Below are positions 8,880 through 16,439 of a stretch of 38,720 bases of DNA, in pieces. Position numbers and translations under genes: made by a program. Every line of letters starts with the position of its first letter. Position 1 is the stretch's first letter. The stretch covers positions 1 through 38,720 of the forward strand of contig CAMUPC010000011.1 in assembly GCA_947090545.1 (NCBI GenBank). Reading direction: 5' to 3'. The notes under the pieces are model-generated. The model was not told the DNA's origin. It saw nothing but the letters and a program-made list of their open reading frames with translations, and did not search any database. This DNA comes from an uncultured Eubacterium sp. Its GTDB lineage: Bacteria > Bacillota > Clostridia > Lachnospirales > Lachnospiraceae.

Positions 8880-9134
8880 ATGAGTGATGAAATTATAGCC
8901 TGGAATGAGATTGTAAAGAAGTATCCGAATTGCTGGGTTTTCCTGGAAAACTATACAAAAAGCGGATATGATATTGTCTCAGCAAAAGTAGTCGATACTG
9001 CCACTACAAAAGATCTGGCTGAAAAATATGTAAAATGGCGGGACAGCGGCAGAGATGTGATCCGGTGTTCCACAGTAGTGGATGATGTGATCAGTATTGG
9101 CATTATAGAAACAGGTGTAGGCTGTGGAATTTAA
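8880..9134 (+). CDS. Small protein of unknown function, partner of the retropepsin-like gene
   Basis: The 84-aa product is not part of any flagellar system I know. It opens with a tryptophan-containing motif (WNEIVKKYPNCWVFLENY) followed by alternating strands and a helix, resembling small DUF5678-like proteins; that resemblance is from memory and unverified. It has no signal peptide, membrane segment or catalytic motif. AGGGGGC lies before the ATG. It overlaps the next gene by 11 bases, so the two are probably translated together. G+C, hand-counted on several 60-base lines, is about 37-45%, lower than fliK downstream. The pair interrupts the normal ylxF-fliK junction. Confidence 0.75.
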   Translation: MSDEIIAWNEIVKKYPNCWVFLENYTKSGYDIVSAKVVDTATTKDLAEKYVKWRDSGRDVIRCSTVVDDVISIGIIETGVGCGI

Positions 9135-9639
9135 TTTAACGGGTGACAGATATAAGCCCCTGGTTGAACTATATGAACCAAAATTGATTTGTCTGCTTGA
9201 TTCTGGTGCAATGATACCAGTGTGGTGCGCTGGAGCACAGATGCTGACAGAAACCTTTGGAAGCAAACGGGATACCACTTGTAAGGCAGTGATCCGGGGG
9301 TTTGGAGGAAATGGTGAAATAGCTCCTATTTACAGATTGCCAGAGTTATATCTTACACAGACAATTTCTTTTAAAAATATGCCGGTTGCTCTATCTGACC
9401 GTTTGGAAAATAATAAGTTTGATATGGTTTTGCCAATTACTATTTTTAAAGAATTTGATATTATGTTTCAAATAGGAAAAGATCACAGGCTGGAATCAAT
9501 AGCGTATCATACATTGTACAGTGCCAGAACGTATTTTTGTGATAAATATATGTATCAAGATGAGAACGGCAAGGTAATCAAAGACACAAATGGATGGATG
9601 TTCCTGAAAAGTGTCGGATGCTTTGCTCAGGAAGAATAG
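9124..9639 (+). CDS. Retropepsin-like aspartic protease domain protein
   Basis: The 171-aa product has the layout of a single-domain retroviral-type aspartic protease: a strand LICLL leads into D26-S27-G28-A29, the catalytic DSG/DTG-like loop, and a second hydrophobic block (FDMVLPITIFKEFD, ~residues 113-126) corresponds to the conserved ILG-type region, although the glycine is replaced. Such domains must dimerise to be active. No signal peptide or membrane segment is visible, so it is probably cytoplasmic. It starts at GTG, overlapping the upstream small gene. G+C is very low in its second half (about 22-30% in lines near 9361-9480). Substrate unknown; a non-catalytic role is possible. Confidence 0.65.
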   Translation: MEFNLTGDRYKPLVELYEPKLICLLDSGAMIPVWCAGAQMLTETFGSKRDTTCKAVIRGFGGNGEIAPIYRLPELYLTQTISFKNMPVALSDRLENNKFDMVLPITIFKEFDIMFQIGKDHRLESIAYHTLYSARTYFCDKYMYQDENGKVIKDTNGWMFLKSVGCFAQEE

Positions 9640-9663
9640 CTTATTTCAATTTATTTGTTCAAA

Positions 9664-9679
9664 GAGTACAAAAGTACTC
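9664..9679 (+). repeat. Perfect hairpin just after the inserted gene pair
   Basis: GAGTAC and GTACTC form a perfect 6-bp inverted repeat with an AAAA loop, 25 bases after the retropepsin-like stop and about 30 bases before the fliK ribosome site. No T-run follows, so it is not a standard terminator. It may mark the end of the inserted segment or stabilise an mRNA end. Confidence 0.4.
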
Positions 9680-9712
9680 ATATACAAAACACCACCAGAA
9701 AGGAGGCAAAAG

Positions 9713-11275
9713 ATGCCAGCAATACCATTTGTAACATCGAGCACAGAAACGACACCCGTCGCAGGTGTATCTGGCTCAAAACCACAAAAGCTTCAGGGCC
9801 TGCAAAGTACATTTACTAATTACATGAAGCAAAACTCTGCGTTTGGGCAGGCAGCACAGTCCGCAAAAGGCCAGCCGGCAGTCCCGCAGGCGAAAGCAGC
9901 CGACGGCAGCAGCAGCGTAAAGCAGCAATACGAGCAGTACCAGAGCAAGTCCGCTGCACAGGCAGATAAGGTAACAAGCGCCGACGGCAGCCAGGCGGAT
10001 GCCAATGCGGTCAGCGAAGCAGTCGAAGAAGCCGTTTCTGAGATCAAGGAAAGCTTGAAAGAGAACCTTGGTGTCGACGACGAGCAGATTGAGGCGGCGA
10101 TGGAGCTCCTTGGCTTGACACAGGCAGACTTGTTAAACCCGCAGCAGCTCGTAGCACTTGCCGTAGAGCTGACTGGCAGTGAAGATGCCGGAATGATGCT
10201 GTTTCACGGAGAGTTCCAGATTGTGATGCAGGATGCGTCGGCAATTACCAAAGAGCTGCTCCAGGAGCTTGGCATGTCGATGGAAGAGCTGATGACGCAG
10301 GTTCACGCAGCGATGGAAAACACGCAGCAGCCAATCGAAACGATGCTGCCGCAGGACCAGCCAGCCGATGCGCCGCAGCAGCAGGCACCACAGGAAGCAG
10401 CAGGAACACAGGAGACAGTCTCTCAGGCACCGCAGGAAACCGTACAGACACAGGATACGCCGCACACAGAGGCAGTACAGGCAAACCAGGCGTCACAGGC
10501 ACAGCCGCAGGAGGAAGTAAAAGCCGTACAGGAGACACAGCAGACAGCTTCCACAGCAGAACAGCCGCAGGAGACAAAGCAGGTGCAGCAGGCACAAAAC
10601 GAGCCGCAGCAGGAACAGGAACAAGCGCAGACACAGCAGACAGCACAGAATCAGACAGCAGACGCCTTGGCGAAAAATGACAGGGCACAGGATCAGCCGC
10701 GTTTTGACTTCCATGCAGGCGTACATCAGCAGGAACCTGGCGTAAACGTGCAGGCGCCGCAGAACCTTTCATCCGAAGCGCCGCTTCCACAGATCAATAT
10801 GCAGGATGTCATCGACCAGATCGTAGAATATACGAGGGTCAATCTGTCCGAGGATGTCAAATCCATTGAGATGCAGCTCAATCCGGCAAATCTTGGAAAG
10901 GTATATCTGCATGTATCCGAAAAGCAGGGTGCGGTAACCGCACAGTTGACGGCGCAGAATGAAAATATCAAAGAAGCGCTTGTGCAGCAGGCGGCAATTT
11001 TAAAAGACAACTTAAACCAGCAGGGCATTAAGGTCGATGCGGTTGAGGTATCGGTTGGGACGCATGAATTTGAAAGCAACTTAGAGCGCGACGCCCACAG
11101 CCAGGAAGAACAGGCAAGACAGCAGGAAGAAAATAACCGCAGAAATTCCAGGCGCAGCATTCATTTAGGCGATCTGGACGGATTAGACGGCGTTTCCGGG
11201 CTGATGTCCGAAGAAGAGACGCTTGTCGCACAGATGATGCGCGATAACGGCAACAACGTGGATTTTAAAGCGTAA
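9713..11275 (+). CDS. fliK: FliK, flagellar hook-length control protein
   Basis: FliK measures hook length and switches export specificity by acting on FlhB. The protein is ~520 aa. Residues ~200-320 are a low-complexity glutamine/alanine/proline/threonine-rich linker. The conserved C-terminal hook-control domain begins near residue 376 with the motif MQLNPANLGKVYLHV and continues through DNLNQQGIKVDAVEVSV. I start at ATG 9713 because AAGGAGGC lies just upstream; the frame is open back to 9611, but that part overlaps the previous gene and has no good ribosome site. fliK is AT-poor, in sharp contrast to the two genes before it. Confidence 0.92.
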   Translation: MPAIPFVTSSTETTPVAGVSGSKPQKLQGLQSTFTNYMKQNSAFGQAAQSAKGQPAVPQAKAADGSSSVKQQYEQYQSKSAAQADKVTSADGSQADANAVSEAVEEAVSEIKESLKENLGVDDEQIEAAMELLGLTQADLLNPQQLVALAVELTGSEDAGMMLFHGEFQIVMQDASAITKELLQELGMSMEELMTQVHAAMENTQQPIETMLPQDQPADAPQQQAPQEAAGTQETVSQAPQETVQTQDTPHTEAVQANQASQAQPQEEVKAVQETQQTASTAEQPQETKQVQQAQNEPQQEQEQAQTQQTAQNQTADALAKNDRAQDQPRFDFHAGVHQQEPGVNVQAPQNLSSEAPLPQINMQDVIDQIVEYTRVNLSEDVKSIEMQLNPANLGKVYLHVSEKQGAVTAQLTAQNENIKEALVQQAAILKDNLNQQGIKVDAVEVSVGTHEFESNLERDAHSQEEQARQQEENNRRNSRRSIHLGDLDGLDGVSGLMSEEETLVAQMMRDNGNNVDFKA

Positions 11276-11308
11276 ACGTTAAGAAAGCGCAAAAAAATGG
11301 AAATAAGA

Positions 11309-11337
11309 TTGAATCCGCATTTAGAAACAGATATCAT
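11309..11337 (+). promoter_or_regulatory. Candidate internal promoter upstream of flgD
   Basis: TTGAAT (11309-11314), a 17-base spacer and TATCAT (11332-11337) repeat exactly the -35 and -10 hexamers predicted for codY. There is no extended TG. The predicted start (~11344) falls inside a hairpin, and the sequence is AT-rich, so chance is possible. Confidence 0.35.
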
Positions 11338-11368
11338 AAAAAAGAAGCAGCCGTTTCTTTTGTGATAT
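11331..11368 (+). repeat. Hairpin in the fliK-flgD gap
   Basis: An outer 6-bp stem (11331-11336 with 11363-11368) and an inner 7-bp stem (11340-11346 with 11355-11361) are separated by a small asymmetric internal loop and capped by a loop at about 11348-11353. There is no downstream T-run. The stem overlaps the candidate -10 box. Possible role in mRNA processing or stability. Confidence 0.45.
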
Positions 11369-11396
11369 AAATGAAGAAAAAGAAAGGAGAACATTT

Positions 11397-12344
11397 ATGG
11401 CAGTTATTCAGGAAGTCCAAAATGGAAAATTAGTAGAAGATACCTCAGAATCTACTTCCAAGAAAAACGGATCGAAAAAAAACGTAGACAATACGATGGG
11501 CCAGGATCAGTTTTTACAGCTTCTCGTAGCGCAGATGCAGTACCAGGACCCGCTGGAGCCAACCAGCAATACCGAGTGGGTGGCGCAGATGGCGACGTTT
11601 TCGATGGTAGAGTCATTAAATGGCATGAAGGAGGAATTTGGCAAGCAGGCAGCCAATGACCTGGTCGGAAAATACGTATTTATCAACGACGGAGACAACG
11701 GCTTTGTCCGCGGAAAAGTAGATTATGTTACCAAAGAGGATGGCAAGACCAAGCTGTCTGTAAACGATAAGCTCTACGATATCGACAAGCTGGATACCGT
11801 ATCGGACCAGGAATACTATGAAGGCGCGGTACTCGCAAAGGAACTGCATGACATGATACAGCTTCTGCCGAGTGAAAACAATGTGACGATCCAGGATGCA
11901 GGGCTCGTAAAGTCGGCGCGCGACGAATATGAAAAACTGACAGAGACACAGAAGAAGTTCGTAGACAAGGCAGACCTTGATAAGCTGACAGCTCTGGAAA
12001 ACAGAATCGACGCATTTAAAGCGACAGAATTTACGCATACGGTGAACAACCTGCCGGCAGTCGGACAGATCGAATCCGCGGATGAAGAAACATTGGCAAA
12101 ATACAGCGAACAGTACGACAAAGCGAAGGAGCTTTACGAAGGGCTGACCGAGAAGCAGCGCAAGAACATAGCCGAAGAGACGATCAAGCAGTACAATGCG
12201 GTCGGGGAAGCAATGAAAAAAGCGGCTGATAAGCTCAAACCAGACGGAGGAGCGGACGGCTCGGAAACAGACGTAGCAGCGATTTTAAATAAGATCCTTG
12301 CCGAGCTTCAGGCACAGAAAGACAACAGCGCCGCAGGAAATTAA
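11397..12344 (+). CDS. flgD: FlgD, hook cap/scaffold protein with extra helical-repeat tail
   Basis: FlgD caps the growing hook and guides hook subunit polymerisation. Residues ~32-80 carry the family signature (FLQLLVAQMQYQDPLEPTSN and EWVAQMATFSMVESL), followed by a small beta-rich segment to ~140. That is about the full length of the B. subtilis protein. Here ~170 extra residues follow: two helical repeats (~150-208 and ~213-280) with the pattern of a short N-terminal helix, an AR/AKxxYexLTxxQK helix and a third helix. Such repeats are common in large Gram-positive surface proteins. An AAAGGAG site precedes the ATG. Confidence 0.92.
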   Translation: MAVIQEVQNGKLVEDTSESTSKKNGSKKNVDNTMGQDQFLQLLVAQMQYQDPLEPTSNTEWVAQMATFSMVESLNGMKEEFGKQAANDLVGKYVFINDGDNGFVRGKVDYVTKEDGKTKLSVNDKLYDIDKLDTVSDQEYYEGAVLAKELHDMIQLLPSENNVTIQDAGLVKSARDEYEKLTETQKKFVDKADLDKLTALENRIDAFKATEFTHTVNNLPAVGQIESADEETLAKYSEQYDKAKELYEGLTEKQRKNIAEETIKQYNAVGEAMKKAADKLKPDGGADGSETDVAAILNKILAELQAQKDNSAAGN

Positions 12345-12417
12345 CAAGCCGTAATCTTTGCATGGTAGACATCGCAGGGAGGCTTTGGATATCAAGCAAA
12401 AGGATGGAGTTGACATT

Positions 12418-12840
12418 ATGAACGGAATCGAAAAACAGTTCACTTCCATACAACAGATGACGGACCAGTATCTGACACAGAAAAAGGATGCTGCTCAGAC
12501 AGAAGCCGATGGCTTACGCGTATCTTTTGAGGAAGTGCTCAGAAAGACCAGCCAGTCCAGGCAGGATGGGCAGGCAGCAGGCAGCAAGCCTTTGAAATTT
12601 TCCAAGCACGCATCGATGCGCTTAGAAAACCGCAACATCAGCCTTTCCAGAGAGCAGAACGAACGTCTGGAATCGGGTGTCAGAAAAGCAGGCGAAAAAG
12701 GAATCCAGGATTCCCTGGTGATCGTCGATTCACTGGCGTTTATCGTAAACATACCGAACAAAACGGTCGTAACGGCGTTAGATAAAAGTGAAGCAGACGA
12801 ATCGATCTTTACCAACATTGACGGCGCTGTGATTATATAG
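12418..12840 (+). CDS. Conserved flagellar operon protein (TIGR02530-like)
   Basis: The 140-aa product matches the small conserved protein often encoded between flgD and flgE in Clostridia and other Firmicutes (family TIGR02530, recalled). The second half is the conserved part: LKFSKHASMRLENRNISLS, then a helix, then strands around SLVIVDSLAFIVNI and NKTVVTALDK. No signal or membrane segment is visible. Function is not established; operon position suggests a hook assembly role. The frame is open back to 12358, but ATG 12418 with GGAG 8-9 bases upstream is preferred. Confidence 0.82.
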   Translation: MNGIEKQFTSIQQMTDQYLTQKKDAAQTEADGLRVSFEEVLRKTSQSRQDGQAAGSKPLKFSKHASMRLENRNISLSREQNERLESGVRKAGEKGIQDSLVIVDSLAFIVNIPNKTVVTALDKSEADESIFTNIDGAVII

Positions 12841-12854
12841 GCTGGACCTATTGG

Positions 12855-12929
12855 GAGGCTGCGGCTTTGGAATGACGGAAGAAGCCGCGCAGCGCCTCAT
12901 GCACCGCCGCCTTGCAGCAGCAGGGCGGC
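12855..12929 (+). repeat. Two GC-rich hairpins in the gap before flgE
   Basis: The first hairpin pairs 12858-12867 with 12882-12893 (two 5-bp stems split by a 2-base bulge at 12887-12888). The second pairs 12906-12911 (GCCGCC) with 12924-12929 (GGCGGC). No T-run follows either. They lie just upstream of the flgE ribosome site (AGGAGG near 12955). Confidence 0.45.
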
Positions 12930-12970
12930 AGGCGTAAATATTTAAGTATGAATCAGGAGGTCATTACACT

Positions 12971-15124
12971 ATGATGAGAGCATTATATTCGTCGGTATCC
13001 GGTCTTAAGACCCACCAGACGAAAATGGACGTAATAGGCAATAACATAGCAAACGTAAACACCGTCGGGTTTAAATCTTCCCGTACGACGTTCAGTACGA
13101 TGATGTACCAGAACATGTCCTTTGCTTCCGGCGCAAATGCCCAGACAGGCAGAGGCGGTGTCAATGCCAAGCAGATTGGCCTTGGAACTACATTTGCATC
13201 TACAGCGATCGATATCGATACCGGCGGCGCATCCGAGTCTACCGGAAAAGCATTCGACTTAAAGCTGTCTGATAAAAACTCCACGAGCTTTTATATCGTA
13301 AACACCGGAACAGAAAATGTATTTACAAGAGCAGGCGCGTTCTATGTAGACGGCGCAGGCAACCTTTGTATGGAATCTACCGGATACCAGGTTATGGGAT
13401 GGCAGGTAGATGCGAATGGGAATATCAGGAAGGATACGGTATCGCCGCTTCGGATTATGTCTGCGGAAAACCAGACATCGAATCCTGAGTATACGACAAG
13501 GGCGGTTTGCTCTGGCATTTTGGATGATAATACTTCAAATGTAAATTCCGATCAAGGTTATGCGATGAACTTAAACTTCTATGATAATCTGGGGTATTCT
13601 TATACAGCGAAGTTTGCTGCGCAGAAGATGAGTGAAGATGGGCAGTATTCGATCAACTTGACAGATATTATAGACAGTAATGGAAAGTCTATTTTAACAA
13701 ATGATACAGTAGGGCTTGCTCAGTTATGGGGCGGCGGACAGGGTACCAATGTCGATATTACAAACAGCTACAAAGTAGCTGATGGAATGGGAAATGCATT
13801 TGGCGCGATCGTTAGTCAGATACGGACAGATAATAATAATCAGTTGGTATATAATTTTAAATCAGAATATTTGAATGAAATTTTATCTCCAAATGATAAA
13901 TCTAAGAAGCTTCCAGATGGATTGATTGCGCGTTACACCATCACTACAACACCTGGACAGAACGGTGCGGCAGATACACAAACAGCAGCGAAATTGGAGT
14001 TTGTTGACAGTAGTGGTGCTGTTGTTGATGTATCACAATATAGTGGCGGCGGAAATAGTGATCCATGGACGATAACTACTGGAGACGGAGCCACATCAGG
14101 GATTGTAAAGACAATTACAGTTGCGCAGACGCTGAAAGATATGTACAATTCTGGTCAGATTTCTCAAACAGATGGTCAATATGTACTGACTGCCAGCCAG
14201 GTGAAGAAATTAATGACGGATTTTAATGACACGAGTTATTATCCAGAAACAGCAAGTGTTGTGTATAATGCTACGACAGGACAGCTTGAATGGTTGGGAG
14301 GGCAAGCTCCTACGGTTACGCCACCTACTGGGCAGACCTTGTTTAATCCAGCTACGTTGTCTGGCATGAACAGGACAGACAGCCTTATGAATTATTTGAA
14401 CCAGGGATTTATTGAAATACCTGCAAATAGCGTTAATTCAATGGGAGTATTTACGACAGATGTTCCTAGTGATGCGATCATTCGCTACGTACCTGGCGAC
14501 AGGGGCGCATGGTCTTATACGGTAGTAACTCCGGGAACAGACGGTTATATGGCGCAGTTTTCTACAGCAGACGGTTCCTTAACCTATATTGGTTCGGATG
14601 GAAATAAAACACAGACTTTGCGTCTATCCAATTACCAGATAAACGACAATCCGTTTTCTGATATCGAGATTGACTTCTCAACCTTAAAGAACCTCTCCAA
14701 CGGCGCATCTTCCACCGCAGCAATGGCGCCAGGCAACGCAGGCGAAGGCGAAGGCAAAGAAGTCGGCGCACTGATCGGGCTTTCGGTAAACCAGTCCGGC
14801 ATGATCTACGGCAGCTACAGCAACGGCAATACGACACTGCTTGGGCAGATCGCTGTCGCGCGTTTTGCTAATGCTTCCGGTTTGGAGAGCATTGGTGAGA
14901 ACTGCTACCGTACCACGATGAACTCCGGCCAGTTCGACGGCATCGGCGTAGAGATGGATTCGGACGGTTCCACGATTGACAGCGGTACTTTGGAAATGTC
15001 CAACGTAGACCTGGCAACAGAGTTTACCATGATGATTACGACACAGCGTGGCTATCAGGCGAACTCCCGTGTCATCTCAACCTCGGACAGCATTCTGGAA
15101 GAGCTTGTAAATCTTAAGAGATAA
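12971..15124 (+). CDS. flgE: FlgE, flagellar hook protein (long, mosaic-looking)
   Basis: FlgE forms the flexible hook between rod and filament. The first ~80 residues (RALYSSVSGLKTHQTKMD, GNNIANVNTVGFKS) and the last ~60 (DLATEFTMMITTQRGYQANS, STSDSILEELVNLKR) are the conserved axial-protein ends. At 717 aa it is far longer than the ~264 aa B. subtilis or ~400 aa Salmonella hook protein; the excess is in the surface-exposed middle. Bases ~13,480-14,640 are AT-richer and differ in codon style from both ends. ATG 12974 is an alternative start. Confidence 0.95.
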   Translation: MMRALYSSVSGLKTHQTKMDVIGNNIANVNTVGFKSSRTTFSTMMYQNMSFASGANAQTGRGGVNAKQIGLGTTFASTAIDIDTGGASESTGKAFDLKLSDKNSTSFYIVNTGTENVFTRAGAFYVDGAGNLCMESTGYQVMGWQVDANGNIRKDTVSPLRIMSAENQTSNPEYTTRAVCSGILDDNTSNVNSDQGYAMNLNFYDNLGYSYTAKFAAQKMSEDGQYSINLTDIIDSNGKSILTNDTVGLAQLWGGGQGTNVDITNSYKVADGMGNAFGAIVSQIRTDNNNQLVYNFKSEYLNEILSPNDKSKKLPDGLIARYTITTTPGQNGAADTQTAAKLEFVDSSGAVVDVSQYSGGGNSDPWTITTGDGATSGIVKTITVAQTLKDMYNSGQISQTDGQYVLTASQVKKLMTDFNDTSYYPETASVVYNATTGQLEWLGGQAPTVTPPTGQTLFNPATLSGMNRTDSLMNYLNQGFIEIPANSVNSMGVFTTDVPSDAIIRYVPGDRGAWSYTVVTPGTDGYMAQFSTADGSLTYIGSDGNKTQTLRLSNYQINDNPFSDIEIDFSTLKNLSNGASSTAAMAPGNAGEGEGKEVGALIGLSVNQSGMIYGSYSNGNTTLLGQIAVARFANASGLESIGENCYRTTMNSGQFDGIGVEMDSDGSTIDSGTLEMSNVDLATEFTMMITTQRGYQANSRVISTSDSILEELVNLKR

Positions 15125-15130
15125 TAAGTG

Positions 15131-15279
15131 ATACAACGGCTGGAGGCTGGGTTGCGAAAGCACCGCAAACCCAGCCAGAACCCAGCCGCTGTATTTTGTA
15201 GGCAGGCGCTGCCGAAAGGCAGGCTTTCAAAACGGGGCAGGTCGCTTTACGGCAGCGTCTGCCCACAAGATACAGCGGC
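15131..15279 (+). ncRNA. Structured intergenic element with two competing hairpins
   Basis: The 227-base gap between flgE and flbD contains two strong hairpins that share bases. Hairpin 1: 15131-15143 pairs with 15182-15194 (12 of 13), enclosing an inner stem 15145-15156 with 15164-15176 (12 bp, one bulge). Hairpin 2: 15185-15214 pairs with 15250-15279, 29 of 30 positions including two G-U pairs. Because 15185-15194 takes part in both, only one can form at a time. This resembles an attenuator or switch, but a palindromic repeat element is equally possible. No T-run follows. It lies 70 bases before the flbD ribosome site. Confidence 0.55.
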
Positions 15280-15351
15280 ATCCAACAGCCAGGAAACTGC
15301 AACAGATTACGTACAACCTCATCCCACAGCCGCATGAAGGAGGCCGTAAGC

Positions 15352-15570
15352 ATGATTGAAGTAACAAGACTGAACGATACGAAACTGCTGATTAATTCAG
15401 ACCAAATCGAATTCGTCGAAGAAACTCCCGATACCGTCATTTCTTTTTTATCTGGAAAAAAAATAATTGTAAAAGAAAGTAGACAAGAGATACAAAATCT
15501 AGTAATATTATATAGAAGGAAAATATTAAATGATTGTCTAATATTCCGCGGCGGGGCAGAGCAGGCATAG
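15352..15570 (+). CDS. flbD: FlbD, small flagellar protein
   Basis: The 72-aa product is the small FlbD/YlzI family protein found between flgE and the stator or fliL genes in Gram-positive fla operons. The signature MIEVTRLN at the start, then IEFVEETPDTVISF and KKIIVKES, matches the family. Its biochemical role is not settled. AGGAGG (15338-15343) lies 8 bases before ATG 15352; an upstream in-frame ATG at 15334 overlaps that site and is unlikely to be used. Translation might be influenced by the structured element just upstream. Confidence 0.88.
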   Translation: MIEVTRLNDTKLLINSDQIEFVEETPDTVISFLSGKKIIVKESRQEIQNLVILYRRKILNDCLIFRGGAEQA

Positions 15571-15618
15571 ACGTACGGAGTGTTATACAAGAGAAAAATT
15601 TAATGGTAGGTGAAAAAA

Positions 15619-16437
15619 TTGGATATAGCAACTTTATTAGGATTAGTAATTGGTATTCTTATGATGATCTTTGGTATGACATTCAGTACGGATACCATGT
15701 CATTTAATTTTCTTGTCATTACGGATTCCTTTGTGGATATTCCGTCCGTTCTGATTACGCTCGGCGGTTCCCTCTGCGGGGTTATCGGTTGTAACAAGCT
15801 GCCGGATACGATTAATTCTTTTAAGGCGTTTGCACTGACGTTCAAGCAGCCGAAGGCAGACGCGGCGGAGGCGATCCGCAACATTATCAGCATGTCGAAT
15901 ATCGCCAGAAAAGAAGGCTTGCTCGCACTGGAAGAAGCAGCAAACGGTGTGGAAGATGAATTTTTGAAAAAGGGCATTATGCTCGTTGTCGATGGTACAG
16001 ACCCGGAGCTGGTGCGCGGCATTCTGGAGACAGACCTTTCGTGCATCGAAACCAGGCATAAAACGGTCATTGCTTTCTATGAAAAGTGGGGCGCGTTAGG
16101 CCCTGCGTGGGGTATGATCGGTACGCTGATCGGTTTGATCAAGATGTTAAAGGACTTAGACGATCCTTCCTCGATCGGCCCGAACATGGCAGTTGCGCTG
16201 TTAACGACATACTATGGTTCCGTAATTGCAAACTGGCTCTGTGACCCGACAGCATCCAAGCTCAAAGTCAATAATGACATTGAGATGATGGTCAAGGAGA
16301 TTACAGTCGAAGGGCTTTTGTCGATACAGGCAGGGGAAAACCCGCGTGTGATTGAAGAAAAATTGAAATCCTTCCTGGCTCCGTCCGTTCGTGAAGGATT
16401 AAACGGCGGCGGCCCAGGCGGTGAAGGCGGTGAATAA
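15619..16437 (+). CDS. motA: MotA, flagellar stator proton channel subunit
   Basis: MotA (272 aa) is the multi-pass membrane subunit that, with MotB, couples ion flow to rotation. Four hydrophobic segments are visible, near residues 4-24, 30-50, ~155-180 and ~190-210. The conserved proline/glycine helix GPAWGMIGTLIGLI and the following MAVALLTTYYGSVIAN are intact, as is the cytoplasmic loop contacting FliG (ELVRGILETD). I choose TTG 15619 (protein starts MDIATLLG) because TAGGTGA lies just upstream; GTG 15610 falls within that site. Confidence 0.94.
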   Translation: MDIATLLGLVIGILMMIFGMTFSTDTMSFNFLVITDSFVDIPSVLITLGGSLCGVIGCNKLPDTINSFKAFALTFKQPKADAAEAIRNIISMSNIARKEGLLALEEAANGVEDEFLKKGIMLVVDGTDPELVRGILETDLSCIETRHKTVIAFYEKWGALGPAWGMIGTLIGLIKMLKDLDDPSSIGPNMAVALLTTYYGSVIANWLCDPTASKLKVNNDIEMMVKEITVEGLLSIQAGENPRVIEEKLKSFLAPSVREGLNGGGPGGEGGE

Positions 16438-16439
16438 CG

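Noticed and set aside
9655..9686. Promoter-like TTGTTC and TATACA after the retropepsin-like gene
   Set aside because: The 20-base spacing is too long and the region is AT-rich; better explained as a hairpin flank.
12872..12937. 21-codon ORF in the gap before flgE
   Set aside because: Poor spacing to the nearest GGGAGG and coincides with two hairpins; no supporting evidence.
15128..15337. 69-codon ORF between flgE and flbD
   Set aside because: It is explained by the GC-rich inverted repeats of the structured element; no good ribosome site and no protein-like pattern.
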